A stretch of 20,355 nt of DNA from CAYSLC01 sp964431545 (GTDB lineage: Bacteria; Desulfobacterota; Desulfobacteria; Desulfobacterales; JAABSP01): the NCBI GenBank assembly GCA_964431545.1, contig CAYSLC010000089.1, positions 1 through 20,355 on the forward strand, in the 5' to 3' direction. How positions within the stretch are numbered: position 1 is the first letter of the stretch; each line of letters begins with the position of its first letter. This document shows positions 19,737 to 20,355 of the stretch, one piece after another. A program made the translations under genes and the position numbers. The notes below the pieces were generated by a model. That model was not told the origin of the DNA, ran no database searches, and saw only the letters and a program-made list of their open reading frames with translations.

Positions 19737-20105
19737 ATGAAACAGATATTGATCGTAACCGAACGGCCCGACCGTTTCGCGGCCTTTACAGCGGGACTGG
19801 AGGAGGGGGGATGCGCGCCCCGATTCGTCTCCGACCGACATGAGCTGCGGGACCTCCTCACCCGGTCGACCCCGGAGCTGGTGGTCGTCGACGACCGGGT
19901 CGGAGGGATGACCGGCATCCAGGTGGTCCGGGAGGTGGTGGTGATGACCAACCCCCTGGCCAACACCGCCTTGGTCCACGCCATGGATCCGGACGCCTTC
20001 CATGAGGCGGCCGAAGGGCTTGGGATCCTCGCGGAACTCCCCCCGAACCCGGAAAAAGAGGATGCCCGGCGGCTCCTGTCGGCGTCCGCGGAGGTCTCGC
20101 AATAA
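19737..20105 (+). CDS. Degenerate response-regulator receiver protein
   Basis: This 122-aa protein reads as a stand-alone receiver (CheY-like) domain: MKQILIVTERPDRFAAFTAGLEEGG starts like strand 1/helix 1, and PELVVVDDRVGGMTGIQVVREVV matches the phospho-acceptor region, putting Asp52 at the phosphorylation site. However, the acidic pair that binds magnesium (usually DD after the first strand) is Thr8-Glu9, and the lysine of the KP motif near residue 104 is missing (ELPPNP). Phosphorylation in the usual way is therefore doubtful; it may act as a pseudo-receiver protein partner. I chose the ATG at 19737, with AAAGGA 12 nt upstream, over one at 19671 that lies at the foot of the hairpin and adds a low-complexity Arg/Pro segment. 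It is the last visible gene of the NifX/ATPase unit. Confidence 0.75.
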   Translation: MKQILIVTERPDRFAAFTAGLEEGGCAPRFVSDRHELRDLLTRSTPELVVVDDRVGGMTGIQVVREVVVMTNPLANTALVHAMDPDAFHEAAEGLGILAELPPNPEKEDARRLLSASAEVSQ

Positions 20106-20269
20106 AGGAGGCGTCGGCCGCCCGGCCGCCGCCGGTCGGGATAAAATCGGGGCCTCTCCGCGGCCGATCTAAAGGAATTCCCCCATTTTCCCGTTTCCGG
20201 AAAAGCCCTATTCTGGCGTGGACGTTTTAAGAAAGCAGCCGGGCGGTGCGGAAACCCTTGGCCGGAAGA
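20106..20269. other. Convergent intergenic region
   Basis: No gene is visible between the receiver-like gene and the minus-strand gene end. A GC-rich inverted repeat (CGGCC/GGCCG around 20114-20127) and a TTTTCC/GGAAAA pair near 20188-20206 are present, but neither has a T tract typical of an intrinsic terminator. Confidence 0.35.
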
Positions 20270-20355
20270 CTACGGGAAGATCCGGTGGATCGCCTCCAGC
20301 AGCTTCTCCGAATTGATGGGTTTGGAGACATAGGCGTCCATACCGGCCCGGAGAA
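20270..20355 (-). CDS. Response regulator or hybrid histidine kinase, C-terminal end only
   Basis: The last 27 codons of a minus-strand gene are visible, ending with a TAG at 20272-20270. The peptide GMDAYVSKPINSEKLLEAI is the standard end of a receiver domain: the lysine-proline pair (KP) of the fifth strand and the final helix. The rest is outside the window, so it cannot be told whether this is a single-domain response regulator or the receiver of a hybrid sensor kinase. Unlike the degenerate receiver at 19737, this one keeps the conserved lysine. Confidence 0.8.
   Translation of the reverse strand, partial: LRAGMDAYVSKPINSEKLLEAIHRIFP

Overview
This is a GC-rich stretch of bacterial chromosome, most likely from a strict anaerobe of the Desulfobacterota (the sulfate reducers and relatives formerly called deltaproteobacteria). 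No rRNA or taxonomic marker gene settles this. It rests on the gene content: a DUF134 regulator, a DUF5320 protein, two NifX/ORP-type cluster-binding proteins and two MinD-like ATPases with inserted ferredoxin domains, together with strong GC bias at third codon positions.

Layout. 1-238 (-): 5' part of a small membrane-anchored coiled-coil protein. 611-1359: YtxH and DUF948-like envelope/stress proteins. 1832-3221: zinc-finger thioredoxin and an unrecognised protein. 3396-4796: MORN-repeat protein with a C-terminal domain resembling a degenerate PD-(D/E)XK nuclease. 4965-6696: LolA and quinolinate synthase NadA. 6737-9502 (-): yebC, rlmE and radA, a housekeeping block for translation and recombination. 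9665-10791: an MltB-type lytic transglycosylase overlapping a small PLDc_N-type membrane protein. 10788-10965: a complete tRNA-Glu(CTC) unit with promoter and intrinsic terminator. 11245-12396: an AlbA_2/Schlafen-type ATP-binding gene with lower-GC DNA around it, a candidate acquisition next to the tRNA. 12415-13774: a CDP-alcohol phosphotransferase and an exported SRPBCC (START-like) protein. 13922-15544: a GAF-GAF-HD-GYP signalling enzyme.

15797-20105 is the most interesting part. It is a metal-cluster locus related to the orange-protein (ORP/Mrp) systems of anaerobes. It appears to form two transcription units. The first (DUF134 regulator, Gly/Arg-rich small protein, DUF5320 protein) has a consensus-like promoter flanked by two copies of the palindrome TGAACATAKGYTCA, exactly 50 bp apart, and ends in a perfect intrinsic terminator. 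The second (NifX-like, MinD-ferredoxin ATPase, MinD-ferredoxin ATPase, NifX-like, degenerate receiver) has its own promoter, whose -35 box lies inside a perfect 6-4-6 palindrome. A likely reading is that the ATPases assemble or deliver a metal-sulfur cluster to the small NifX/ORP proteins, under control of DNA-binding proteins at these palindromes.

The window closes with the last 27 codons of a convergent response-regulator or hybrid-kinase gene on the minus strand.
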